Assembly: GCA_046760105.1 (NCBI GenBank)
Contig: JBHIDJ010000001.1
Location: 62,001 to 126,000 of the forward strand
DNA: 64,000 bases
Source of the DNA: JBHIDJ01 sp046760105
GTDB taxonomy: Bacteria > Pseudomonadota > Gammaproteobacteria > Acidiferrobacterales > SPGG2
Direction of reading: 5' to 3'
Under the pieces are notes generated by a model. That model worked only from the letters and a program-made list of their open reading frames with translations, searched no databases and was not told the origin of the DNA. Below, piece after piece: positions 43,432-52,335 of the stretch. Position 1 is the first letter of the stretch. The number at the start of each line of letters is the position of its first letter. The position numbers and the translations under genes were made by a program.

Positions 43432-44496
43432 CTAGGTCGCGCCTGATGCGGATGCTTTGCGGGCGTCGCGCAGTGCTGCGAGCCCACCCTTCAAGACACA
43501 GACGTCGAAGCCATATTCGCTCAACAAAAACGCGGCCGCACAACTGCGGTTTCCGGTCTCACAGTAAATAATATAGCTGCGTTCGCGATTAAGGCTTGGG
43601 ACCTTAAGGCGCAGTAAATATAAAGGAACGTTTATGCTGTGTTTCAGGCCGCCCTGTTTGTATTCATCCTCTGTTCGTACATCGAGCAAGCCCGCACCGC
43701 TCTTTAACATTGCCTTCGCTTCATTAGCCGCTACCCACCGAACTATCGGTTGTTTTAGCAGTTCGTCGAAATCGCCCTTCGACAACCGCATTAAAATGCC
43801 GCCGGTTGCCATCATAATAATTGATGCGTTCCGCGGCGTTTCCGACAAGAGCGCCTCTTCACCAAAACTCTCGCCTGGGGACAGTTCGCTCAGTACCGTC
43901 ACCTTGCCACTCGTCTCCGACTTGCGGGAAACATTACAGTGTCCTTCCTTGATAATGTAGAAATAATCGCCGATTTCTCCCTGCTGGATAATGACCTGTC
44001 CTGCCTCAACGGGCACTGGTTCCAGTCGTGTGAAGAGCTCATTGATATTCGTGGCGGGCAACATCTGAAAGGCTTTGTTACGCAGCACCTGCATGGTCCA
44101 TTCAGCATCCTCTGCCCCGGCCAACTCCGTCACCTCATATTCACCCGTCACCTGATCCCAGGTCAGCAGCCGATCGAGCAGATCGCTAGCCACGCGCGCA
44201 ATGCTCGCGGCGGTCTTCGTTTTGCCCGTAAACTGGCGTGGTTTCAGCTGAGCCAGTGGGTATCTGGCTTGGTCCGTGCCCGCCGCAATGATTCGCCCTT
44301 TAGGGCTTTCGGGAGGGATCAACTCCACCTCGCCCCTCAGCAAATAGACAGTTTCGTTGTCGGTGGCCCCGTGTTTAAACAAGACCTCGTCGGGAGGGAC
44401 CTCCTCGACAGCCATGGCTGCGGCCAACTCCTCATAGTTGGCCGGATCCATGGAGTTTATCGGTACGAGCGTCTGTAGGGTGTCGAGGTCAACCAT
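43432..44496 (-). CDS. Cyclic-nucleotide-binding domain and rhodanese protein
   Basis: Cytoplasmic protein of 354 residues with no signal peptide. Residues 1-100 look like a degenerate cyclic nucleotide-binding domain. Residues 130-240 form a good one, with the phosphate-binding segment ESFGEEALLSETPRNASI including the Glu and Arg that contact cAMP or cGMP. A rhodanese domain follows (about 255-345) with active-site loop CETGNRS containing the catalytic Cys. No DNA-binding helix-turn-helix is seen, so it is not a CRP-type regulator. It lies between two tRNA-Ser genes on the same strand. Function unknown. Confidence 0.85.
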   Translation of the reverse strand: MVDLDTLQTLVPINSMDPANYEELAAAMAVEEVPPDEVLFKHGATDNETVYLLRGEVELIPPESPKGRIIAAGTDQARYPLAQLKPRQFTGKTKTAASIARVASDLLDRLLTWDQVTGEYEVTELAGAEDAEWTMQVLRNKAFQMLPATNINELFTRLEPVPVEAGQVIIQQGEIGDYFYIIKEGHCNVSRKSETSGKVTVLSELSPGESFGEEALLSETPRNASIIMMATGGILMRLSKGDFDELLKQPIVRWVAANEAKAMLKSGAGLLDVRTEDEYKQGGLKHSINVPLYLLRLKVPSLNRERSYIIYCETGNRSCAAAFLLSEYGFDVCVLKGGLAALRDARKASASGAT

Positions 44497-44672
44497 AAAA
44501 CGACTGCTTCCTAGCTATATGAAAGGGCAGTTGCCCAACCTGCTAGAACGACCGCCGTTCCCGCCGCGCACGCTTGACTCGTCAAACTGATGGACAAACG
44601 CCCACGCTACAGGGGAACATCTTTCCCTGAGAAGCCGCGGGAACATAAGATACCCACTGCGAGTCTCAAGAT

Positions 44673-44764
44673 TGGCGGAGAGGGTGGGATTCGAACCCAC
44701 GTGGGGCGAAGCGCCCCCAACGGATTTCGAGTCCGCGCCGTTATGACCGCTTCGGTACCTCTCC
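44673..44764 (-). tRNA. tRNA-Ser(CGA)
   Basis: Acceptor stem GGAGAGG/CCTCTCC with encoded CCA, anticodon loop CTCGAAA (anticodon CGA at 44727-44729), a long GC-rich variable arm and a GGTTCGAATCC T-loop. 92 nt including CCA. Reads UCG codons. Confidence 0.96.
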
Positions 44765-44877
44765 AAGGGCCGCATAGCTTACGTCGACTAGCGCGTTGCG
44801 ACAACCCACCGCGTCAGGGTGAGAATGCATTTAGTATACTGTCTCGAGAACCCGTTTCGCTCGGCCAATTCGCCAAC

Positions 44878-46365
44878 ATGCTATCAAAACATCTCGTTGC
44901 GAATACCGATAACCGGCCTCATACGCGCCAACGATGCGTAATCCGAGGAAAAGCCGCGCAGGGCCGCACACCTTTAGCAAGTGCTGCCGCAGTGCTGCTG
45001 GGGAGTCTAATAGTGGCCTGCAGCAAGCCGCCGGCTAACGGTCTCGAAGCGGTAAAGGCTGCCGGAAAACTCGTCGTCGTTACGCGCAATGCCCCGACCA
45101 CGTATTACGAGGGACCGGAAGGCCCGGCCGGAATCGAATATGACATGCTCAAGGGGTTGGCGAAGAGTCTCAGGGTTGATCTGGAGATGGTTGTGCCTGA
45201 ACGCCTCAGTGACATTCTCCCCATGGTCGTGCGTAACGAAGCACACATGGCAGCCGCGGGACTCAGCATTACCGACGCACGCAAAAAGCTTGTCCGATTC
45301 GCGCCGCCATACCAACAAATCCAGCAGCAGGTCGTATACCGCTTGGGGACCGAACCGCCGAAGAGTGTAGAAGACCTGATCGGCAGGCAGCTCGAGGTTG
45401 TGCGCAGCAGCAGCTACGCGGAGCGCCTAGCGATGCTTAAGCGCGATTACCCAGAGCTGACATGGACGGAGGTCGAAGATCAGAGCACGGAGGACTTGCT
45501 ACAGCTGGTGTGGGAGGGCTTGCTTGAACTTACGATTGCCGACTCCAATATCTTTGCTGTCACGCGCCAGTATTATCCCGAGCTGCGGGTAGCATTTTCA
45601 TTGGATGAACCACGCGAGCTCGCCTGGGCTTTTCCGGCCAGCAGCGATCATAGTTTGTACAATCTTGCTGTCAGGCATATAAATAGACTAAGAAAAACCG
45701 GCGAGCTGGCCTATCTTATAGAGCGCTATTACGGACCAACAAGCCGCTTCAATTACATTAACCTAACGGTCTACCAACGGCGCGTTCAAAATCGGCTGCC
45801 CACCTACCAGGCTCTCTTTGAACAGGCTGGTGAAAGGAACGATATTGACTGGCGTCTGCTCGCGGCGGTCGGTTACCAAGAATCATACTGGGATCCACGT
45901 GCCGTCTCTCCGACCGGTGTGCGCGGTATCATGATGCTGACGCGCCGGACCGCAAAGCAATTGGGCATCGCCGACCGTGTCGACCCGTCGCAAAGCATAG
46001 AAGGTGGCAGTCGTTACATCCGCTCATTGATCGATAGGATGCCTAAACGCATCGCCGGTCCGGACCGACTATGGATGGCCCTGGCAGCATACAATGTGGG
46101 TATCCATCATCTCGAGGATGCGCGGATCATTACCCAGAAACGTGGCCGCGACCCAAACAAATGGAATGATGTCAAGGACGCGCTACCGTTGCTGTCGAAA
46201 CCCGCGTGGTACAAGAAAACCAAGCACGGGTATGCGCGCGGTGTAGAACCGGTGAGATTTGTTAGTCGGGTTCGCACGTACTACGACGTGCTGGTCAAAA
46301 TAGACGAAGAGCAGAACCCCCCGCGCGACACTGAAGTCCTGAAAATACAGGCGCCAGCGATTTGA
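44878..46365 (+). CDS. mltF: Membrane-bound lytic transglycosylase MltF
   Basis: Outer-membrane lipoprotein that cleaves peptidoglycan. The lipobox is IVAC (Cys48 from the ATG at 44878); an N-terminal solute-binding-like domain (about 55-290) is followed by an SLT catalytic domain with the Glu in GYQESYWDPRAVSPTGVRG and the AAYNVG motif. 495 residues. The frame stays open further upstream to 44590, but that stretch is antisense to tRNA-Ser(CGA). The 28 or so residues before the hydrophobic part of the signal are longer than usual, so a non-ATG internal start is possible. Confidence 0.92.
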   Translation: MLSKHLVANTDNRPHTRQRCVIRGKAAQGRTPLASAAAVLLGSLIVACSKPPANGLEAVKAAGKLVVVTRNAPTTYYEGPEGPAGIEYDMLKGLAKSLRVDLEMVVPERLSDILPMVVRNEAHMAAAGLSITDARKKLVRFAPPYQQIQQQVVYRLGTEPPKSVEDLIGRQLEVVRSSSYAERLAMLKRDYPELTWTEVEDQSTEDLLQLVWEGLLELTIADSNIFAVTRQYYPELRVAFSLDEPRELAWAFPASSDHSLYNLAVRHINRLRKTGELAYLIERYYGPTSRFNYINLTVYQRRVQNRLPTYQALFEQAGERNDIDWRLLAAVGYQESYWDPRAVSPTGVRGIMMLTRRTAKQLGIADRVDPSQSIEGGSRYIRSLIDRMPKRIAGPDRLWMALAAYNVGIHHLEDARIITQKRGRDPNKWNDVKDALPLLSKPAWYKKTKHGYARGVEPVRFVSRVRTYYDVLVKIDEEQNPPRDTEVLKIQAPAI

Positions 46366-46367
46366 TC

Positions 46368-46517
46368 CGTGAGTCGTTAATCGTGAATCGTAAACTGCAA
46401 AACCGTTAGCCGGGATCCGGGAATCGTGATTGGCCAGGTGGTGGCCTGTGACAAACCACGAGCGACGACTTACTGATTCACGACTTACGGCTCACGATTG
46501 ACGAATCACGAGTCACG
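46368..46517. repeat. Inverted pair of heptamer arrays (mltF/tadA gap)
   Basis: Left array 46368-46431 holds CGTGAGT, CGTTAAT, CGTGAAT and similar units, with one base slip in the middle. Right array 46455-46517 holds nine consecutive 7-bp units ending in ACG or similar (for example ATTCACG, ACTTACG). The tadA stop codon and last codons lie inside the right array. Confidence 0.75.
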
Positions 46518-47003
46518 CTTCAGTTGGAAAAAGCTCTTGAGCCGCTGCTCGCACTCCTCGCGTAATACTCCTCCAGTAACATCAGCGCGATGATTTAGCG
46601 CCGACGAGCGCAGCAGATCGAACACGGATCCGGCAGCGCCAGCGCGTGGGTCGGCCGCACCGTACACAACGTGCGCCACCCGTGCCTGTACGATCGCTCC
46701 AGCACACATAGCGCAGGGTTCGAGCGTAACATACAGCGTAGACCCGGGGAGACGATAGTTACCGATGCGTGCGGTGGCCTCGCGCAATGCCACTATTTCC
46801 GCATGAGCCGTGGGGTCGTTAGCGTTGATCAGTCGATTCCAGCCTTCGCCAAGCAGTTCATCATCCATTACCAGCAGCGCACCGACAGGCACCTCCCCTT
46901 GCTCGTCAGCTCGGTCGGCAAGCGTCAACGCCCGGCGCATCCAATATAAGTCGCGAGTAGCGAGTGGCGAGTGGCGAGTCTCGTTTTCAGTGAATACGGC
47001 CAT
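46506..47003 (-). CDS. tadA: tRNA-specific adenosine deaminase
   Basis: Converts A34 to inosine in tRNA-Arg(ACG). The zinc deaminase motifs are HAEIVAL (His ligand and catalytic Glu) and PCAMCAGA (two Cys ligands). Length 165 residues. Homology to E. coli TadA begins at YWMRRALTLADRA; about ten residues before it (TRHSPLATRD) and the last three (RDS) are encoded by heptamer repeat units, so both ends of the gene have been invaded or reshaped by the repeat. Confidence 0.94.
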   Translation of the reverse strand: MAVFTENETRHSPLATRDLYWMRRALTLADRADEQGEVPVGALLVMDDELLGEGWNRLINANDPTAHAEIVALREATARIGNYRLPGSTLYVTLEPCAMCAGAIVQARVAHVVYGAADPRAGAAGSVFDLLRSSALNHRADVTGGVLREECEQRLKSFFQLKRDS

Positions 47004-47044
47004 TGACTTATTGCCTAGCTACTAGCAACTCGCTACTAGCTACT
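46953..47044. repeat. Inverted pair of heptamer arrays (tadA/guaA junction)
   Basis: Left array 46953-46980 holds four exact-period units (GCGAGTA, GCGAGTG twice, GCGAGTC) and codes for part of the TadA N-terminus. Right array 47015-47044 holds four units in opposite orientation (AGTAGCT type on the minus strand). guaA ends 3 bp beyond. Confidence 0.75.
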
Positions 47045-47047
47045 GAA

Positions 47048-48622
47048 TTATTCCCACTCAATCGTCGCTGGCGGCTTCCCCGATATATCGTAAACGACTC
47101 GACTGATTCCCCGGACTTCGTTGATGATCCGACGAGACATTATGTCCAGAATATCATAAGGAATATGCGCCCAGCTGGCAGTCATGAAATCCACGGTCTC
47201 GACCGCACGCAAAGCGATAACGTACTCGTAGGCTCGCTGATCACCAACCACGCCCACGGATTTAACCGGCAGGAAAACCACAAACGCCTGGCTGACCTTA
47301 TCGTAAAGGCCGTTGCGCTCCAGCTCTTCCAGGTATATCGCGTCCGCTAACCGTAAGAGATCCGCATATTCTTTCTTTACTTCGCCTAATATGCGCACAG
47401 CCAGACCGGGTCCGGGGAAAGGATGACGATAGACTAGTTTGTGTGGGAGCCCTAGCTGCTCACCAATACGGCGCACCTCATCTTTAAAAAGCTCACGCAA
47501 GGGCTCCAGCAACTGAAGCTGCAGACGTTCGGGCAGACCACCGACGTTGTGGTGCGATTTGATGACATGGGCTTTGCCGGTTCTTGCCCCAGCCGATTCG
47601 ATGACATCCGGATAGATGGTGCCCTGCGCGAGCCACTTGGCGTTCGTCACCACCGCAGCCTGCTCCTCGAAGATCTCGATAAACAAACGGCCGATAATCT
47701 TGCGCTTATCTTCAGGGTCAAATACACCCTCAAGTGCAGCAAGAAAGCGTTCTTCGGCGTTCACGCGCACCAATTTGATACCCATGTGCTCGGCAAAGGT
47801 GGCGGTCACCTGATCAGCCTCATGCAATCGCAACAGCCCATTATCGACAAAGATGCACGTAAGCTGGTCACCGACGGCGCGATGCAACAGTGCGGCGGCG
47901 ACGGACGAGTCCACGCCGCCAGACAGCGCCAGCACCACCTCGTCATTGCCCACCCGCGTGCGAACCGCATCGATGAGTGTTTCTATGATACTTCCGGGTG
48001 TCCACAACGAAGTGCATCCACAAATATCGTGGACGAAGCGCTCTATGATTGCGCGGCCCTGCTTGGTATGCGTAACCTCGGGATGGAACTGCAGACCGTA
48101 TAGGCGCTGCTCGTCATCGCTAATGCCGGCAAAGGGGGCGTTGTCGGTGCTGGCAATGACTTCAAATCTAGGGGGCGGCGCCTCCACGCGGTCGCCATGG
48201 CTCATCCAAACATCCAGTAGCGTCTCGTTATCACCGGTGACCGCGTCATATATGCCGGCGAGCAAGCGTGAATCCTGTCGGGTTCGCACCTGCGCATGTC
48301 CAAATTCTCGCCGCGCCGATGTGTCTACACGACCGCCAAACTGGGCCGCCAGCAAATTCATCCCGTAGCAAATGCCCAGGATCGGCACATGCAGGTCGAA
48401 GATTGCCTCCGGCGCGCGCGGTGTGTTTGCAACCACGACGGACTCCGGCCCACCCGACAGAATAATTCCGCGCGGCGCGAATGATCGAATCGCTTTATCA
48501 GACATATCGTAGGGGCGCAGTTCACAGTAGACGCCAGCTTCGCGCACGCGGCGCGCTATCAATTGAGTATATTGGGAACCGAAGTCGAGGACGAGAATGC
48601 GCTGCGAATGCGGATCAGTCAT
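47048..48622 (-). CDS. guaA: GMP synthase (glutamine-hydrolysing)
   Basis: Converts XMP to GMP. It has an N-terminal class I glutamine amidotransferase domain (ILGICYGMNLLA with the nucleophile Cys; HPEVTHT with the His and Glu) and an ATP pyrophosphatase domain with the P-loop ALSGGVDSSVAA, then the dimerisation domain ending PPATIEWE. ATG 48622 gives 524 residues (E. coli 525); the frame remains open to 48661 but that part is unrelated. Downstream of guaB, as usual. Confidence 0.97.
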   Translation of the reverse strand: MTDPHSQRILVLDFGSQYTQLIARRVREAGVYCELRPYDMSDKAIRSFAPRGIILSGGPESVVVANTPRAPEAIFDLHVPILGICYGMNLLAAQFGGRVDTSARREFGHAQVRTRQDSRLLAGIYDAVTGDNETLLDVWMSHGDRVEAPPPRFEVIASTDNAPFAGISDDEQRLYGLQFHPEVTHTKQGRAIIERFVHDICGCTSLWTPGSIIETLIDAVRTRVGNDEVVLALSGGVDSSVAAALLHRAVGDQLTCIFVDNGLLRLHEADQVTATFAEHMGIKLVRVNAEERFLAALEGVFDPEDKRKIIGRLFIEIFEEQAAVVTNAKWLAQGTIYPDVIESAGARTGKAHVIKSHHNVGGLPERLQLQLLEPLRELFKDEVRRIGEQLGLPHKLVYRHPFPGPGLAVRILGEVKKEYADLLRLADAIYLEELERNGLYDKVSQAFVVFLPVKSVGVVGDQRAYEYVIALRAVETVDFMTASWAHIPYDILDIMSRRIINEVRGISRVVYDISGKPPATIEWE

Positions 48623-48731
48623 AGAGTGTCTGAACACGGAGCAGCACTGCGCAGATGACACCGCCGATAACTGCCGTTAGCAACGCACCGTCAAGCACAA
48701 GCAACCCCCGGGAGCGGCCGGCATTAACCAT
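48615..48731 (-). CDS. Possible 38-residue membrane micro-protein between guaB and guaA
   Basis: An ATG overlapping the guaB stop (ATGGTTAA) opens a frame whose TGA lies inside the guaA start region (ATGACTGA). It therefore overlaps guaB and guaA by 8 bp each and exactly fills the gap. The peptide starts MVNAGRSRG, has a hydrophobic core (about residues 10-32, containing GALLTAVIGGVICAVLL) and ends RVQTLYD, giving a positive-inside single-span topology. I recognise no family. It could be a real coupled gene or a chance frame of about 110 bp. Confidence 0.35.
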   Translation of the reverse strand: MVNAGRSRGLLVLDGALLTAVIGGVICAVLLRVQTLYD

Positions 48732-50208
48732 CTACGTCGCGGTCGAAGTCGTCACGCTGGTAGTTTGGCGCCTCCTTGGTAATCATCACGTCATGCACGT
48801 GCCCTTCACGCATCCCGGCATTGGTCACTCGTACGAATTCGGCGCCCGTGCGTAGTTCCACCAAGTCGGCGCTACCGGTGTACCCCATGCTCGCGCGCAA
48901 CCCTCCCATCAACTGATGGATGATCTTGACCATCGGACCTTTATAGGGCACACGTCCCTCCACACCTTCCGGCACGAGCTTATGCGTGCTCGAGGTCTCC
49001 TCTTGAAAGTAGCGGTCGCTCGAGCCCTCACCCATGGCGCCAAGCGAACCCATACCACGATACGTTTTGTATGAGCGGCCTTGATAGAGCTCGACCTCGC
49101 CGGGCGCTTCGTCGGTGCCAGCCAGCAGACTACCAACCATCACCGCGTGAGCACCGGCGGCGATAGCCTTCGCAATATCGCCCGAGTAGCGAACGCCGCC
49201 GTCTGCAACCAAATAAACCCCGGTACCGTCGAGCGCCTGCGCCACATTCGCGATGGCCGTGATCTGCGGTATACCAACGCCGGCCACCATACGGGTGGTA
49301 CAGATCGAGCCGGGCCCGATGCCCACCTTCACCGCATCGGCACCCGCGTCGACTAAGGCCTTGGCCGCCTCTGTCGTGGCGATGTTTCCACCGATCACCT
49401 GCACTTCAGAAAAACGTTTCTTCACCCAATTGACCCGATCCAGCACCGCTTGCGAATGTCCGTGCGCCGTATCGACCACGACGACATCGACTTCTGCATC
49501 CACAAGCGCCTCGACCCGCTCTTCCGTACCCCGCCCAACGCCGACCGCCGCGCCGACGCGCAGCCGCGCCTTATCGTCTTTCACCGAGTGCGGATATTCG
49601 GTGGCCTTTTGAATGTCCTTGAACGTAATTAGCCCCTTGAGTCCGAAGTTGTCATCTACTACCAGAACCTTTTCGATCCGGTGCTGATGTAACAGCCGTA
49701 CGACTTCGTCGCGCGTAGCCCCTTCTTTCACGGTGACAAGCCGCTCCCTCGATGTCATCACACGACTGATGGGTTCGTCGTAACTCGTCTCAAAACGGAG
49801 ATCGCGACTCGTCACGATGCCCGCAAGTGCGCCGTTTTGAGTGACGGGCACACCGGAGATGTTATGCGTGCGCATTAAAGCGAGGACATCGCGCACGCTG
49901 GTGTCCGCCGCCACCGTAATCGGGTTGGTGATGACGCCGCTCTCGGATTTCTTAACCTTACGCACTTCATCCGCCTGACGCCTGGCGGTCATATTCTTGT
50001 GGATCACGCCCAGCCCACCTTCCTGCGCAAGACAGATCGCGGCGGTGGACTCGGTAACCGTGTCCATGGCAGCCGACAACAGCGGGATATCAAGCTGAAT
50101 CGTGCGCGTGAGGGGGGTTTGGACGCTTACGTCCCGTGGTAAAACCCTGGACTCTGCGGGCACCAACAGGACATCATCGAAGGTAAGTGCTTCCTGGATG
50201 ATCCGCAT
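48724..50208 (-). CDS. guaB: Inosine-5'-monophosphate dehydrogenase
   Basis: Oxidises IMP to XMP, the first committed step to GMP. The TIM-barrel catalytic core carries the loop GIGPGSICTTRMVAGVG with the active Cys; two CBS domains (about 95-200) are inserted near the N-terminus. The N-terminus (MRIIQEALTFDDVLLVPAES) matches the family, fixing the start. A TATAAT sequence lies only 5 bp upstream of the ATG. Length 494 residues. Confidence 0.97.
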   Translation of the reverse strand: MRIIQEALTFDDVLLVPAESRVLPRDVSVQTPLTRTIQLDIPLLSAAMDTVTESTAAICLAQEGGLGVIHKNMTARRQADEVRKVKKSESGVITNPITVAADTSVRDVLALMRTHNISGVPVTQNGALAGIVTSRDLRFETSYDEPISRVMTSRERLVTVKEGATRDEVVRLLHQHRIEKVLVVDDNFGLKGLITFKDIQKATEYPHSVKDDKARLRVGAAVGVGRGTEERVEALVDAEVDVVVVDTAHGHSQAVLDRVNWVKKRFSEVQVIGGNIATTEAAKALVDAGADAVKVGIGPGSICTTRMVAGVGIPQITAIANVAQALDGTGVYLVADGGVRYSGDIAKAIAAGAHAVMVGSLLAGTDEAPGEVELYQGRSYKTYRGMGSLGAMGEGSSDRYFQEETSSTHKLVPEGVEGRVPYKGPMVKIIHQLMGGLRASMGYTGSADLVELRTGAEFVRVTNAGMREGHVHDVMITKEAPNYQRDDFDRDVDG

Positions 50209-50272
50209 GCGCTATTATAAAGAAGGAGCGAAGATCGGTCTAGCGCAGCCACCGTCGTAGACGGCATATGGC

Positions 50273-50301
50273 TTGATGCGGACCACGAGCTGTTTTATTG
50301 T
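50273..50301 (+). promoter_or_regulatory. Promoter of the small lipoprotein gene
   Basis: A -35 TTGATG (50273-50278) and -10 TATTGT (50296-50301) with the optimal 17-bp spacing lie 40 bp upstream of the ATG at 50342. Together with the terminator at 50669 this makes the gene a self-contained single-gene transcript. Confidence 0.5.
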
Positions 50302-50341
50302 GGGGACAAATCGGCAAAGAGCAACAGGAGGAAAGACCCAT

Positions 50342-50650
50342 ATGATGCAAAAGGTCATACTCGTTGCGGTCCTGGCGCTGGCAGTGGGCGCTTGTGCCAC
50401 GGCCGGCAAGGGCAAATCATCGTATGAGGAGCTCTACACGCGGGCACAAAGCGAAATCAGGATTGCGCAACAGATGGGTTTCCTCTGGCGGGACACGAAG
50501 AAGATCCTGGCGCGGAGTAAGCGCGCCCACGAGCTAGGCGACAAGGACGAGGCGATGAAGCTTGCGACAGAGGCCTTGCGACAAGCCCGGCTCGCGCAAG
50601 AGCAGGCAAAAGAGCAAGCCAATCCGCAGATCATCTATCCGCCCATTTAG
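50342..50650 (+). CDS. Small lipoprotein resembling SoxXA-binding protein
   Basis: A 102-residue lipoprotein: signal peptide with lipobox VGAC (Cys18), then a highly helical charged body. The segment GFLWRDTKKILARSKRA, then GDKDEAMKLATEALRQA, resembles the WRDT-containing helical repeat I associate with SoxXA-binding (SoxK-like) proteins of sulfur oxidisers, but no sox genes are in the window and the resemblance is from memory. ATG 50342 has an AGGAGG ribosome site; the open frame to 50273 includes the promoter. It has its own promoter and strong terminator, so it is probably abundant. Confidence 0.75.
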   Translation: MMQKVILVAVLALAVGACATAGKGKSSYEELYTRAQSEIRIAQQMGFLWRDTKKILARSKRAHELGDKDEAMKLATEALRQARLAQEQAKEQANPQIIYPPI

Positions 50651-50668
50651 ATACGTTCATAGTCCAAG

Positions 50669-50702
50669 CAAAAAGCCGGACCCAGGCCGGTCCGGCTTTT
50701 TT
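50669..50702 (+). terminator. Rho-independent terminator
   Basis: The stem GCCGGACC (50675-50682) pairs with GGTCCGGC (50689-50696) around a 6-nt loop, preceded by A5 and followed by T6. It ends the lipoprotein transcript 20-50 bp after the stop and separates it from xseA. The A/T symmetry means it may also work in the other direction. Confidence 0.92.
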
Positions 50703-50720
50703 GTGTGATCGTTTAGCGGT

Positions 50721-52103
50721 ATGTTGTCGCACATGGAAAACAATTCCTCGCAGCCAGCGCTTTTCGATCCTCACCGTGAGATCTATACGGTGTCTCGCTT
50801 GAACAGAGCTGCCAGACAGCTCTTGGAGGACGGGTTTCCGCCTTTTATCTGGGTGGAAGGAGAAATCTCAAATCTGGTGCGTGCCAGCTCCGGACATGTC
50901 TATTTCTCGCTGAAGGATAACCAGGCGCACGTGCGCTGTGCACTGTTTCGTTCGCAGTTGCGCAAGCTAGAAACCGACCCAGAAAACGGCTCCCATGTGC
51001 TCGTGCGCGCGCGCATAAGCCTGTACGAAGGCCGCGGCGAATTTCAGCTCATCGTCGAGGAACTCGAGGAAGCGGGCGAAGGTGCCTTACGCCGCGCGCT
51101 CGAGGTACTCAAACGACAGCTCGCGCAAGAAGGCCTGTTCGCACTAACACACAAGAAAGCGCTGCCGCGCCTGGCGAAGCACATCGGCATCGTAACATCG
51201 CCTGCCGGTGCGGTGGTGCACGACATAATCATCACTTTGCGGCGACGCTTTCCCGCCATTCCAGTGCTCCTGTATCCAGTCTCAGTTCAGGGTACCGATG
51301 CCGCTGCGCAGATCACCGCAGCCCTGCAGCTTGCTTCCAAGCGCAAGGACTGCGATGCACTGATCTTGGCGCGTGGTGGTGGCTCACTCGAAGACCTGCA
51401 GGCCTTCAACACCGAATCGGTAGCGCGCGCTATCTTCGCGTGCGATGTCCCGATCGTTTGCGGTGTTGGCCACGAAACCGATGTCACCATCGCTGATCTC
51501 GTCGCCGATGTGCGCGCGCCCACGCCGACCGCGGCGGCGGAACTGCTAAGTCCCGACCAACAAGAATGGGCTGGGTATTTCCGCGAAAAAGAACGTCGCC
51601 TGACGAGCATGCTTCGTGGTTATCTTGCTAACCAGCAGCAGAGGCTCGACTGGCTTGCTACCCGTCTCATCCACCCACAACAACGCATCGGGCTTCTGCT
51701 TGAGCGCTTCGACAACTTGCAGAAACGTCTATATTCGGGGGTTATCGCGAAACTACGAACGGCGTCTGCAAATTTGCTTGCGATAAACGTTCGCCTTAGT
51801 CAACACTCGCCACAGACGCGCATGCACGGACTCATGGTGCGCTGTGAGGCCCTGCAGCGTCGCGTGCTAAGAGCTGTGCGCTATGACCTTGAACGCCGCC
51901 AACAGCGGTTGCGACGCGCCGCCCAGAGTTTACACACATTGAGTCCACTGGCGACGCTGGACCGCGGTTACGCCATCATCCAAAGGGCCAAAATGGCAAA
52001 CATCATCCGCGACGCACGTGACGTCGAACCCGGAGACGTGCTGGAGGCACGGCTCGCCCGTGGGCGGTTGGAATGCATCGTCGATAAAGTACTGGACGAA
52101 TAG
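50721..52103 (+). CDS. xseA: Exodeoxyribonuclease VII large subunit
   Basis: Catalytic subunit of exonuclease VII, which degrades single-stranded DNA. The N-terminal OB-fold starts at YTVSRLNRAARQLLE; the catalytic domain contains GIVTSPAGAVVHDI, LARGGGSLEDL and GVGHETDVTIADLVADVRAPTP without interruption; a coiled-coil C-terminal region with HSPQTRM follows. Length 460 residues. ATG 50721 or 50733 could start it. The small subunit xseB is not in this window. Confidence 0.95.
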   Translation: MLSHMENNSSQPALFDPHREIYTVSRLNRAARQLLEDGFPPFIWVEGEISNLVRASSGHVYFSLKDNQAHVRCALFRSQLRKLETDPENGSHVLVRARISLYEGRGEFQLIVEELEEAGEGALRRALEVLKRQLAQEGLFALTHKKALPRLAKHIGIVTSPAGAVVHDIIITLRRRFPAIPVLLYPVSVQGTDAAAQITAALQLASKRKDCDALILARGGGSLEDLQAFNTESVARAIFACDVPIVCGVGHETDVTIADLVADVRAPTPTAAAELLSPDQQEWAGYFREKERRLTSMLRGYLANQQQRLDWLATRLIHPQQRIGLLLERFDNLQKRLYSGVIAKLRTASANLLAINVRLSQHSPQTRMHGLMVRCEALQRRVLRAVRYDLERRQQRLRRAAQSLHTLSPLATLDRGYAIIQRAKMANIIRDARDVEPGDVLEARLARGRLECIVDKVLDE

Positions 52104-52335
52104 CCGAACCGTATCGTCGATCCAAAGTAAGGCTGCCAGTCCCCAGAAACAATAACTCCAAACGACAGACTATGACGCTGGGAGACACTCCGCTTCGCCG
52201 AGTAGTTATACGAAGCTCCTCGCGTAAAGGTTCACCTGCTGTGGGACGCCACGGCAGGGGTGTAGTGTGGGCGAGCTGTAAGGGCGACGGCGATCGGGCC
52301 GGGGCCCACAAACCTCAGCAAACGGCGAGCATGAG

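Noticed and set aside
44590..44877. N-terminal extension of MltF
   Set aside because: The in-frame stretch is antisense to tRNA-Ser(CGA); the lipoprotein signal begins after 44878.
46368..46517. CRISPR-like appearance of the repeat arrays
   Set aside because: Units are 7 bp with no spacers and the two blocks are inverted relative to each other; no cas genes.
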